In this document: one piece after another, positions 24,101-34,530 of the stretch
Numbering within the stretch: position 1 is the first letter of the stretch
How the letters are laid out: each line of letters opens with the position of its first letter
Source: Dioszegia crocea
Lineage: Eukaryota; Basidiomycota; Tremellomycetes; Tremellales; Bulleribasidiaceae
Length of the DNA: 64,000 nucleotides
Assembly (NCBI GenBank): GCA_001600615.1
Contig: BCKK01000001.1
Location: 1,775,082 to 1,839,081, forward strand
Reading direction: 5' to 3'
The notes under the pieces: model-generated
The model's database searches: none
What the model saw: only the letters and a program-made list of their open reading frames with translations
What the model was told of the DNA's origin: nothing
Position numbers and translations under genes: made by a program

Positions 24101-25830
24101 GATTTGGCCTGAGCTGTATCAAGTGTCACTCACAGTCTGCTGAGCGTAGGCATTCTGCATTGTTTGCTGACTCATTCGGAGAGGATTGAGCTCAGACTCT
24201 GTCCTTGCTGGCGTAGGTTCAGGTTGGGTGGCGGTATGCGAAGGTAAAGACTGGTTTCTGACTTTCAACACTGGAGTCTTTGGGTCCTGTTCCTGCGATA
24301 TCAGCATTGATGCTTGTGTGAAAGGAGATCAGGAAAGAAAGGAACGTACATCTTCGACAGTCTCCACAAACGCGCTCCTGTCGTCCCTCTTTTTACTCGC
24401 CTCGCTGGCCTCGGGTACCTCCTCGAGTCTCGCACCATGTGATGCAGATCCCAGACCCACACTCCCAATGCCAAGTCCCATACCCGCGCCTGTGCCCGTC
24501 CTCATGAGCATCATTGGCCGAGGCAGATTGGTAGCCATTGGGACACCGAACGGGATCCGGAAGAATGAGTTGCCAGTCTCGCGAGTCATGGGGAAAGAAC
24601 CGATACCAGCACCCACAGGCATCTGATACGATTGTCGGGCCGATGTAGGCTGGCCGTCCTGGTGATTGATGTGTCCGAACGAGGGTCCGCTGGTAGCTGT
24701 ATCGTATGTACCCCGAGGACCCTTCGGACCGACTTGGATATAATCCTGAACATCGCCTCGTTTGGCTTCGAGCCGTGCCAAAGCTTCGGCCCGAGCCTGT
24801 TCGACTGCAGCAGCTTGCTTTTGCGCGGCTTCGTAGTGCGAGAATGGATGATCGTGGTGAGGACGATGAAGATTGGGAAGCTCGTGAGCGGGTCCAGTAG
24901 CGCTGGGGACGGGATTCCGGCCGTATGCGGAGGCGGACTTGATCTGGGGTGTAGGAGGAATAGGTTGAGCGGGGGGTTCGTGTGTCGGAACCGGCCTGAT
25001 TGGACTCTTCACAGGTGATTCGCCTCGACTAGTCTAGGCAGTCAGCACCCCGTTTGTCATTCTCAGTCGACAGCACTTACCGCAGCCTTTCGCGGGGACC
25101 TATGATCCATCCCAAACGTTCCTCCGTCTGGACTGCCCCCTGCATCTGTCTTGTTCGACCCCAACCTCCCAGGACCCGGCCCGAAAGTCCCAAGTCCACG
25201 ATGACCGCTCTTCATCCCCGCTCCTCTGCTCATCACTTCGTCCTCCCGACCACGGCCTGCGTGATCTTTCAAAGGGAGCGGCGGAACGTCAACATCCTGA
25301 TCGAGATCATCGGCGACGGCAGCGAAGGGCATGGAGGTGGATGCATTGTAGGCGAAAGGGTGAATGATACGAGCTCGAGGTTCGGGTACGCCAGCTTCGT
25401 GCATTGTGGGCATCCGTGATGGAGGTTCTGTAGCGTGAGCTCGGGAGCTGGTAAGTGCCGGTGCTCTCAATGACTGACCGGAATCGTACGGCCCAAACAT
25501 CCCGTCGGGTATCGTGCCAGTCTCGACTTGATCAACCCAGGGTAGGACTGCATTATCAGCTTGTTCCATCACGAACTAAGGATGAATGAGCTGACCTTTA
25601 GCTTCGGCTCTGGACGTCAGCTCGATTCGGCTATAGGAAGGAAGGGCTTACGGGGGAGTTTTGTCCAAATCGGTACTCTTCGAGTTCTGCCTGGGTGGCG
25701 TTCCAGTGGCGCCTCGTTCGTACGCTCTGGGTGTCTGCCCACCGAGTTGTTGGCCGCCTGTGTAGTATTCGACAGTAGAAGGAGGGTCGTAGGTAGAGAT
25801 AGTGAATGGACGAGACAGGGTCAGCGACAT
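21194..25830 (-). CDS. Large orphan protein: disordered N-half, globular C-terminal half
   Basis: About twelve exons end at the stop at 21194. The N-terminal half is Pro/Gly/His/Ser-rich and probably disordered, apart from an Ala/Glu-rich helix (AAAVEQARAEALARLEAKRG). A helical block follows (VKRIVKNSSFHDETLCELLE, KKALQRAARARVIELKDIKE) and then a coiled coil (LTAQMAELDARFIHLAEQQ). The C-terminal domain reads ...QRLYAWALVWEDESFTKALE ... RVIIALAKHRNE | TEKWTAHRFDLSTGHLTTYG ... PFMWWHAIRAAWPE ... RDLGKLRETVWEEVKRLLQ. I do not recognise the family. The W-x-x-x-x-x-D-L-x-x-x-x-x-x-x-Y pattern vaguely recalls the strand carrying the His/Asp part of Ulp1-type peptidases, but no catalytic Cys is evident. 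The start is uncertain: ATG 25830 joins out of phase to the next exon, so the first exon may differ. Confidence 0.6.
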
Positions 25831-26467
25831 TCTTCAATAGATGGGCATGACAATGTATGAGGGAGAGAGGAAGTAGGTGGGATAGGCAGCCATGTTGTGA
25901 ACGGTCTCAATCGTTGGATGAAAGGACCACATTCGCCTCTCAGGCTGGAAAGGAGGAAGAGTAGAGCTGAAGGACATGGTTAAGACGTAGGGAAACACTC
26001 CGTCGGTGTGACTGGGGAGGACAAAATGACGGAAGGATGGGTCAGATGTCAGATGAGATGTAAACTCACCGCCCATTGCGAACATCTGCGTCTCCTCTGA
26101 GACTCTATGAAGCGGTGCTTTCTGAATAGCAGCGAAGTGTTTCCTTGTGCGAGTGAAGGTGGGCATGATATCCCCCGGATTCGGGTGCGATATTTGATGT
26201 GTAGAAAATCACTCAACCGGATGAATGTCCGTCAAAGGGGCCTCTGTATTTGTTGAAGGTATCGAGGTGTATCGGCAAGGTTGATTTGTGAGTTGACGAG
26301 CAGTAATGACGAGGAAATCCAAAGGGTGACCCAGGAAGGTTGTCGATGCGAAAGGAGGGTCAGCGAGTAGTAGTGTCGAACAAAGAAGCCAGAGAGTTTC
26401 AGCTCAAACGTGCCGTTGATGCGCGCTCGGACCGAGTCCCTTTGCGCCGTGTGTCTCGGTGTGTATC

Positions 26468-26502
<35 letters not shown>

Positions 26503-26684
26503 CGTCGGGAGCTGATTTCAACTTGGAGGCAAATGCCGCCATTGAGCTATTTTGACCTATACTGCAAATCGTAGGGTCTTAGAGAGCCACAAGGCACGCT
26601 CAAGCCGGCGGCTCTTCGACCTGCGCAACACCGCCATATCGACAAGCTGGAGGGACCGGCGAGGAACCGAAACACACTCGCGTT
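25831..26684. other. Intergenic region with a GT microsatellite
   Basis: About 850 bp upstream of the orphan gene and downstream of ATG22. It contains an ATG-initiated minus ORF at 26166-25834 that may be a 5' UTR ORF or an unrecognised first exon of the orphan gene. It also holds the GT repeat at 26469-26501. Confidence 0.5.
26469..26501. repeat. (GT)n microsatellite, about 16 units
   Basis: An uninterrupted run of alternating G and T spans 26469-26501, preceded by imperfect GTGT blocks from 26449. It lies in intergenic DNA and is a likely length-polymorphic locus. Confidence 0.95.
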
Positions 26685-28745
26685 TCATGTCGCACGGACC
26701 TCCCCATCCTCTAAAAGCCTGTCCATTTCGCCCCCCTTCTTTCTCTCAGCCCATGCTCGCGCCTCATCCTTGCCATTACTCATCCTTACGCGCAGAAGGA
26801 CCGGGATTGGAACCGCGAGCATAATCAGGAGGAACAAAAATCCTAGGCGAATGTTTCCGGTAAGGTCGGCTAGGAGGCCTACGACGAGGGGTCCGAGGAA
26901 TGAAGCTGATTTATCGGTCAGGGCGAAGAGGGAAAAGAAGGATGATTCGTGGCCCTAGTGACATCAGTTCTGACATAGAGGCATATGTACTGGTGGACTT
27001 ACAGGCGGTATCAGTTCCGCGTAGACTGCTCGCGAATAGCTGTTGAACGGCCCAAACAGCTAAAATATCAGCCTCGTAGCTCCAGAACTCTTTCACAGGA
27101 AGCCCGCGGGAAAACGGACCATGCCAAACCACACAGCTGCCACATACATCTCCGCCTCAGACCTCAAACCGCCCCACGGTAAGATCAGGCCCAAACAGGC
27201 ATACGCCGGAAGCAATCCCGCCAACAAGACGATCCCAAGCAACAGCTTCAGGTTGTCCTGCCCGAGTCGATGTTGGACTCGAGGAGCAAGGACGGACGAA
27301 AAGACAGCTGTAAGCTGAACCAAAATACCGATGAGGATCACTTTGGCCGTCGACATGTGGAGCGAGGAGGAGGCGTATAGGATAGCTGCGTATGTAGTGG
27401 TGTGGAAACCTGGTCGTCAGCTTTTGTGGAGTCAGGTAAGTCTGCACTCACCGTCAGAGAGAAAGATCCAAGCGAGGAGGAACATGTACAAGTTCGGTAT
27501 TGCCCTCATTTCCTTGAGTTGAACCATCCTTCCTACCCTCCTCCAGCCTTTACCCACCCATCCTAGCCTTCCAGACTCTTCTGTATCCTTCTCGTCCAGG
27601 CCTCCCGGTAGGCCCAGCCATGCGGGACACAGGAAAATTCCCCACCATACCCCACTCAGTGCTATGCCCACCTTCAGTCCCGTTGTCGTTCCCTCAATCG
27701 TCATCACAGGGATGAGTAGCAGTGCGAGAACCGTGACGCCCGAGAAGAAGCCGATCGCCGTGCCTATCGAGGACAATCGCGAAGTAGTTCGAGAAAGCAA
27801 ATCTTCGTATTTTGCTCGCGGCGTACTGATCGATGGGTGTTCGGTGAGATCATACGTTGAGATGGCGGATATCACAGGCTCGAGCCTCTCAGGTATCAGA
27901 GACGAACGCTCTGCCAGCGATTCGTCGTCATCGTGTTCACCGACGACCTCCTTCCACGCGCCCTGTACGAGCAGATCTTCCTTCGCCAGAGAAGGTAGGA
28001 ACGCGTTATTGCAGACATTCGCCACCGCGTAGGAGAGATTGCCGAGAATGGTGAAGAGCGCAGCTAAGAGTGGGACCATTACCGAAGATGAAGAAGGGAG
28101 AGCGAGGAAGAGGATTCCGGACAGCGAGCCGAGCAGACCGAATGTGCCCAGTAGACGTTTACGCCAGTAAGCTGCATATTCAGCGGTGTGCCCTCGATCG
28201 CGGACTTACGGCTGTCGGCGAGTGGTCCGATGGATATTATGCAGAGAGCCTGCAAAGCGACTGCTATAGACTTGACGTACATGCTGGGATGTTAGCTGCC
28301 TTACGCTCCTCGTATCGCATAGGCCAGCTTCACCCACCTGAAAGAAGCAGTATCTACCCAAACCCCTAATATTCTCGCTTTACAGACCATCTCCATGTCC
28401 TCTGCGCTATCTGCGATGACTTCAGAGCATGGCCTGATGAGCTCAGGTGAAACAAACCCGATGTCTCTGGCCATATCTGCCTGTTCAGCTTTGCTAGGAT
28501 GACACAATGGCTTCTAGAAGTGAGAGGCTGGAAGTGAGACTTGCATTCGAGGGTGATTGGCAGGAAGATAGCCTGAGATTGAGTTAGCTTAAGCTTGTGC
28601 TACTGACCTATTCTGCCGAACCTACCATCGCGCAAGCCGCAAATACCTCAGCTGCAAAGGCATAGCAGTACCACGCTCGGACATGTCGAGGTGGTAGCTG
28701 AAGCTTTAATCTCTGGTTCAAGCGATCAATCCAGCGCGGCATCAT
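26685..28745 (-). CDS. ATG22: Atg22 vacuolar amino-acid exporter
   Basis: The ATG at 28745 starts MMPRWIDRL, followed by the Atg22 N-terminal signature PPRHVRAWYCYAFAAEVFAA and the second-exon start AIFLPITLE. Several later exons contain multiple hydrophobic spans. Clear ones are LLAALFTILGNLSYAVANV, SGVTVLALLLIPVM, NLYMFLLAWIFLSD, VILIGILVQLTAVF, LLLGIVLLAGLLPAYACLGL, SFLGPLVVGLLADLTG and GFLFLLIMLAVPIPVLL. The family is an MFS-like vacuolar membrane protein that exports amino acids released by autophagic breakdown. A central hydrophilic loop (about residues 180-260) carries Ser/Glu-rich sequence. The second-intron junction (near the E-C-N-K residues) uses a weak donor and is approximate. 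Confidence 0.9.
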
Positions 28746-29103
28746 CGTTCACTGTCGATGTGATATTCAACGCGACTAGTCGAAGGTATCGAAGTCATGT
28801 CCGCGAATGCTACGCGTCTGTGCGATGCGGATCTGATACAGCAACAAGGTTGCAGCGGCAAAGGAGGGTGGAGTGTGGGAGGTAACGTAAGGCTCTGTAT
28901 CGTGCCGGAAATTTCCCTCTTGGGCAATTCTAGGGTGTTTTATGTCATCTAGAGGGCATCACGACGCGCTCATTTTTAGTGGAGTGTCTAGAGCTGCTCA
29001 AAGCTCAAAGAATCCAGGAGGGGTCTGGGACAATCCACTCACACGGATCTGCCTATCATAATGCAAAATCCTAAACATAAATCCTGACGACCTACAACCG
29101 GCA
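28746..29103. promoter_or_regulatory. ATG22 promoter and downstream region of the next gene
   Basis: About 358 bp. It holds the ATG22 promoter and the 3' flank of the SCM3-like gene. No further feature seen. Confidence 0.4.
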
Positions 29104-32100
29104 CTACTCTAGATACATAAATACTGTCCCTTCCCTGCACTCTCTCGCAATCTCCGGGTTCACATCTTCATCTATCCCCCATTCCAATCCCGCATCATCG
29201 CCTATTTCTCTCGCAAGCCTCGCCAACTCTCTGTCCGTCCTATCTCTGTACCTCTTCCTAGGTGTTGTTGCAGGGACCACGCTCCGTCTGGTCATCGCAC
29301 TGGACCCCAAGCCCGACCTTCCAGATACCGGCGCAGCCGACACTGATCTCGACCGCGCTCTAGCCTGCGCGTGCACCACATGTGCCGGTAACGCCGTACG
29401 AAAGATGATTGGACGATGTGGGATGACCGGGGTGGGGAGGGTCGCCGCAGATTTGCGTGGGGTGGGCGTGCGAGGCGATTTGACAGGCGGGGCAGTGTCG
29501 TGGGCTCGACTAGGAGTGGGGGGTCCGGGTGTGTTGGAATTGGCGCTGCCGAGGCGCTTGGGAGGGACAGGAGGCGGGAGCATGAGACCGGCCGCACTGG
29601 GTTTACTTGGACTGCGGACAGATCGTGAGGGAGTGGAAGATAGTCTGGGGGGAGTAGGCAGGGTGTATGGTTTAGATGGGGTGGATGATGTAGATCTTGT
29701 CGAGTCAGGAGATGCGGTATCGTGTACCGAAGCACCGCCATACTTCGGGTACAACGCCTGCATCATACCAGGCGTAATGCGGCCGGTATGTCCCAATCCC
29801 AGCTGGAACCCCGCATCCGCCGCCCGCACACTGAGCTCTTTCGAGAAGAATGGGCTGGACGTTTGTTGACCATGCCGCAAATCCCCATCGCCCTGCCAAG
29901 GCGAGCTAGAGTCTTGTTCGTAGTCCTGACTCTCGGTGTCAGATTGACCGAACGCGTCTGACGAGTCCATTCCTGGACTGCTGGGGCGGAGGGAGAATCT
30001 TGCCCGTTTAAGGCTGTTTGGGCCGGAACCGGTGCCAGAGCTTGGTGCAGCACGAAGGATGGAGCGGGGTCGCTCGAAAGCCGCACGATCGCTGGAGAGA
30101 GAGGAAGTGCGGCTGACGTTGGAGGGTGGGGGTGTGGGATGTATGGCGTAGTGTGACCCGCGGGGTAGGGGGAGGATCCGACGGGCTGAAGGGGACGTAG
30201 GATGGCAAAGGGGAGTGTTGCGATTTTCCCGCTTATCCGGCTCGGCAGATACGGTGGGTGATGGAGTGGGATGAGAGAAGGGCTGGATCGCCCGGGAGGG
30301 AGAGGCAGATTGGGGTGGTGAAGACGGGGGAAGTGATGTCTGATCGGATTCGCGGGTATCAGAAAAGACATCAGGGGCGGGAGAGACCGATACTGGCGTG
30401 ATGATCCGCTTTCGGGCCGACTTCTTCAATGACCGAGATGGCATTGGGGATAGCGAAGCAGGAGATAATCGAGCAGGGACCGGCGGTGACGGTAGGGCAG
30501 AAATGACCTCTGCCTCCACAGTTGGCAAAGCTGGTTCCGCGAATGGACAACGCTTGGACCAGTCCTTCCCTCTACATCGACCCGCCTCCTCTTCGCGCTT
30601 ACCGCCTGCATGACGACACAGCGGACATAATTTCGGGCCAGCCCTGGAGCCGGGTGCTGCCATAGTGGACTTGTCCGTATCGTGCCCGGAGCCTTCTGCA
30701 GGGAGTGTGACAGCTCGCGCCTTCTTTGACTTGCGAGGAGGAAGATCGAGCGGTTCATTTGACAATCCCCGCATTTCGGTGGGAAGAGTTTCAAGGACTG
30801 AGAACATCCATGAATCGGTGTCGGAGTCTGTTGACTGCGATTCAGGAAGTTTGATCTCCGGAGGGGTCCGCGTAGGCGTTGAGGGGATGGGAGTGGGTTC
30901 AATCGCGGTATTTATAGTTGACTCGACTCGAGATCGACCCCGCCTACGATTAGGTTGCAGCGGCGCGATTATCGCCCCCTCATCTTCAGACGTCCCGGAC
31001 TGCCTCGCACTCATTGCCCCCAGCGACTTCCGCCTCGGCGGCGGCGTCACCTTAGGCGTACTGGCTGCCAAACCCGCCAGATCTCCCTCAGATTTCAACC
31101 CTCGAAAGAGTACGCCCTCCTGGTCCAGATTGATCCGTTTAGATTGGGGCACATCACTAAACACCTTGGAGTATGATGTCTCTTCCCCCAACTCCCTCGC
31201 AAAGACGCAATTCTTCACTTTACTGCGTCCCCTGCAGTAGAATGCCCACTGTCTCCGCTGCGGGTCGTCTGGGCACGTACGGCAGATCCAGCAGTAACGC
31301 AGAGTGAGATGTCTGGTATGCCGGCTGAGCTGCTGCATGTATCGACGAGTATCGGTGGGCGGCTCTATGTCTTCGGGGCGTATATCCGTTGCTTGCGAGG
31401 ACTCGGCATTGGGCAGGGCAGACTCGTGTGGCCGCTCACTTGGCATACGCGCTTTGCCTTTTTGAGCTGCTGGGAGGGGAGGGTGTGGGGTAGGTGGGAC
31501 GTCGATGGTTTGCGCTCGCGAGAGGGTGAGCTTCAGAGTCCGGCGTTTGCCAATGGAGACCGAAGGTTTAGGGGAGGAAGAGGGCAATGTGGTGGGCTCC
31601 GGGACCGGGGTGAAAAGATCGGATAAGACGGCCGGGGGAGGCGACTGCATAGGAGGCGGTGTGAAGAGATTGCGCAGGGACTGGGAGGCGGCTATCCCAC
31701 TGGGAGTCGTAGATGATGATGGCTGGACCCGCTTCTGTCGAGTCGGAATCATGACCTCTAGGCACTCCTGATGATCAGCTACATCACCAGCGGCCAAATA
31801 GGAAGCCTACCTGACGAGACGGGACGGGCGTTTTCCTCGCGGCTTCTTCATCATGTGCAAGTATCTCATCCTCTGACTCGTCTCCAACTAAAGATCCTTC
31901 ATACTCGGAGTGATCAGGTGAGGAGGTCTCACTGACATCCGCCTGCGCTCCATCCTCTTCAGAGCTCCATCTTTCGCCCTCATCCTCAGCATCCCCATCC
32001 ATGGCCTTCCTTTCCGCCTCAGCTCTCATGAACGCGTTGAGATCCTGCTGATCCTGCTCCGTCCACACCCGCTGTGGCAACTGCCTGGTCTGCGGATCCA

Positions 32101-32584
32101 GACCCGAGTCCTTGCCCCATCCGCCTAGCTCATCTTGATCCGGATCAACAATGTCCTCCGGCTCGCTAGCCGCCGCCGCATCATCGCTATCCTCCCCTAT
32201 ATCCCTCCTTGGCTCCATCCTCTTCACCCTTCCCCTACTCTTTGTAATCTCCAACGTCCAGATATTCACATCGTCATCCTCATTCAAGCCTACTGAGCCG
32301 TATTTCTCCCGCAAGAGTTCCCAGCTGTTGACCATCTTCTTGACCGAGTCGGCGCGTTTCCGATTGAGAAGCGCGGCATCTTCGTCGGCCTGCGTACGAG
32401 TGCTGAAGGTCGATGAGGAGCGAGCGCGGATGACGGGTCGGACGGGCGTGGACGAGCGGGATGCTGGACGTGATGGCCCAGATGGACGCGGCGGCGTGGG
32501 GGTTTCGCGCGATGCATCCAGTCGGAAGGGGATGGGGAAATATGGTCTGGACGGGCCAGCGACGGAGTCAGAGGTGGCCATCAT
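29104..32584 (-). CDS. SCM3: Probable Scm3/HJURP centromeric histone chaperone with two Cys clusters
   Basis: Two exons (32584-31811, 31767-29104) with a 43-nt intron join in phase to about 1145 residues. Residues roughly 75-125 read SVKKMVNSWELLREKYG, then an acidic DDD, IWTLEITKSRGRVKRM. This matches the Scm3 pattern (Trp helix, KYG, acidic patch, T-x-E-I, RG, then hydrophobic), the region that holds the CENP-A/H4 pair. The rest is low-complexity, acidic then Ser/Pro/Arg-rich. It carries two similar Cys modules at about 417-445 and 639-665: C-x2-C-x13/15-C-R-G-x6-C-x-F. A conserved-looking C-terminus (RTDRELARLAREIG, CREGTVFMYLE) ends the protein. Fungal Scm3 proteins are known to carry varied DNA-binding modules, so the Cys clusters could tether it to DNA. 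The Scm3 assignment rests on motif likeness only. Confidence 0.6.
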
Positions 32585-32943
32585 GGGCTATCAGAGCTGG
32601 TGTGTTGTGCGCCTTCTCATCCCATACGATCAAGGACAAGGTGTGTTGACAGTTTAAACGAAGGTGAAGTCTGAATTTACTAATTCATTACGAATTTGCT
32701 AATGGAATGTTTGATGCCGCGATTCACATCAGACGCGAGGCGGTGGCCATCATCAATCACTCATCTACACAAGCGCCTGCAATCATCTTCGGCCACGACA
32801 TGAAGAGGAGCGGAACCGACGACCAGATAAGCGCATAGCGAGGTCAGGTATAGCCTGTCAGAAAAAAAGGAATCGAGGCATAGCGAAGCGTGGCGCATGT
32901 CCAGGTCCACTCGCCCACCTCCACCTTTGTCCCCTCGCCCATC
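32585..32943. promoter_or_regulatory. Divergent promoter, SCM3-like / DUF1746 gene
   Basis: About 359 bp between outward-facing starts. It includes an AT-rich stretch near 32670-32705 and a run of eight A/T-biased bases near 32863. No named site recognised. Confidence 0.4.
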
Positions 32944-34087
32944 ATGCCTTACGCCCCACAAAGGCGGCATGCTGTCGGTATCGTGAGTTCCAATTCCTGA
33001 CTCTTGATAGATCTGGAACTGACGGACAGATCTCATCTACGACGCAAGTCCTCAATCTCGTCGAACATCTATATCAGCCCAATCTCCTCATCCTCGTCTC
33101 GCGTATGCTGGCGCAAATGCAGATCGCCGCTGCGGGTTTGGTACACCCAAACCGCTCCCTGCTGAGCCTATGCCTCATGTTGACGCTTCTGAACGGTACT
33201 GCGATGCTCCTGCATCTATTGGATTATACCGGTGGGATATCTAAAGGTGTAATGCTGGATTTTGTCGGTCAGAGTGAGTGACTAGCTCGCGGTTAGGCTT
33301 CAGTCGGCTGATAGGTAGCACGACCGGCGAGTCTACTACGTATGCTCCTACTGGATCTCCTAATATACATCCTCCAAGTCCACTCGATATCCATATCGTA
33401 CCTCAACAATAAATCTGGAACGCCCCAGTCCATACCCGAGCTCCCCTACGCCGACATGCTCCTTCCAATATCAGATGTTCCCGAGGAGGTGTCGCCCGAA
33501 GACTTTGATATTGAATCTGGTTTAAGGCGCAGAAAGGGGAAATCTCGGGCGGAGGAGGATGAGGACGAAGTGGGTTGGCTGGACGATGAGGACAGGAACG
33601 ATGTGGATCTGCGTCCGAGTGAGCATTATTTCTCTGTAGAGGGGCTGTTTGCTGTCGGTATACTGAGCTGACGAGCTTAGGCGAACGAGACCGTCTTCTC
33701 ACCCAATCCACTCCACCTCTAAAACGCCCACGCGAACCGCCACGCATAGTATCCATTTCGCTCTCCCATCTGTTCAACCTTCTTTTACATCTACCAACCC
33801 CAACTCCAACACCACCTCTTTTCGCTGGCGCTACCCCTGCTGTGTCGCCTAGACTACCGAGTGGGGCCCTGCCCGATACAGCAACCACCGTTGCGAGTGA
33901 AACAATCTACACAGCAACCGACGAGGAGGAAGAAGAGGCAGAAGTACAAGAGGAGGAAATAGAGCGGCGGAGTATAGTGAGGGATAGGGAGAGGGAGCAG
34001 GAGGCTCTGGCAGAGGGAACATCCAGAGAACCGGGGCAGAGAATGCCAGGAGATTACTGGGTTGGAGGTAGAGGGAATGGAGGCTGA
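32944..34087 (+). CDS. DUF1746 membrane protein (Dsc4-like)
   Basis: Four exons (32944-32982, 33030-33273, 33319-33618, 33681-34087) give 329 residues. The N-terminal third is the DUF1746 core: YAPQRRHAV, a helix QVLNLVEHLYQPNLLILVSR, a second helix LSLCLMLTLLNGTAMLLHLL, then MLDFVGQ followed by LLRMLLLDLLIYILQV. The second half is hydrophilic: a basic/acidic stretch, one possible amphipathic segment (LSHLFNLLLHLP) and a Glu-rich charged tail. As I recall, DUF1746 proteins include S. pombe Dsc4 and yeast Vld1/Gld1, membrane adaptors that place the Dsc/Tul1 ubiquitin ligase on Golgi or vacuole. The family link comes from motif memory, not from a search. Confidence 0.8.
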
Positions 34088-34530
34088 GGGATGTATCGGG
34101 GTTTCTGTTTCGCCAAGTGGTGCACAGTCTTGTGCATCAGCTCCGGCTCCGGGCAATCAATCGTGGACTGCGGACCTCCACGGCTGGATTGCGGACCTCT
34201 GCGGCCTGATTGCACCCATCAAGACCTGAATTGAACGCGTCAAGAAGATCCAGCGCACGGGCCATGAGTCATGGCGAAGGAAGAGTGATGACGTGGCATA
34301 AAGGTCCGACTTTGATAAGCTGTGAATTTCTGCCTGGCGAGGTTTCACTTTTGCAAAAGACGTCTCTCTCCATCTCATAGCTGTTACAGTACCCCTTACA
34401 TCCCTCATAGAACGCTTTCCTATAGCCCATCGGTCGGCAAGGAAAGCCCTATTCGCCCAGCAAAAGTAGCCGTATCTCGCTGGCCCATACCCGCCTTCAC
34501 ACCCATCAGCTACGCAAAAAATCACCGACC
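34088..34530. promoter_or_regulatory. NOP58 upstream region with a short direct repeat
   Basis: About 443 bp. At 34163-34205 a short unit (approximately GGACTGCGGACCTCCACGGC, then GGATTGCGGACCTCTGCGGC) is repeated twice with a few changes. A TGACGTGG element occurs near 34290. The tail just before the ATG is pyrimidine-rich. These could be promoter sites, but no function is shown. Confidence 0.4.

Noticed and set aside
29405..31240. Several long plus-strand ORFs opposite the SCM3-like gene
   Set aside because: They are antisense shadows of a long exon with biased codons. None has recognisable domains.
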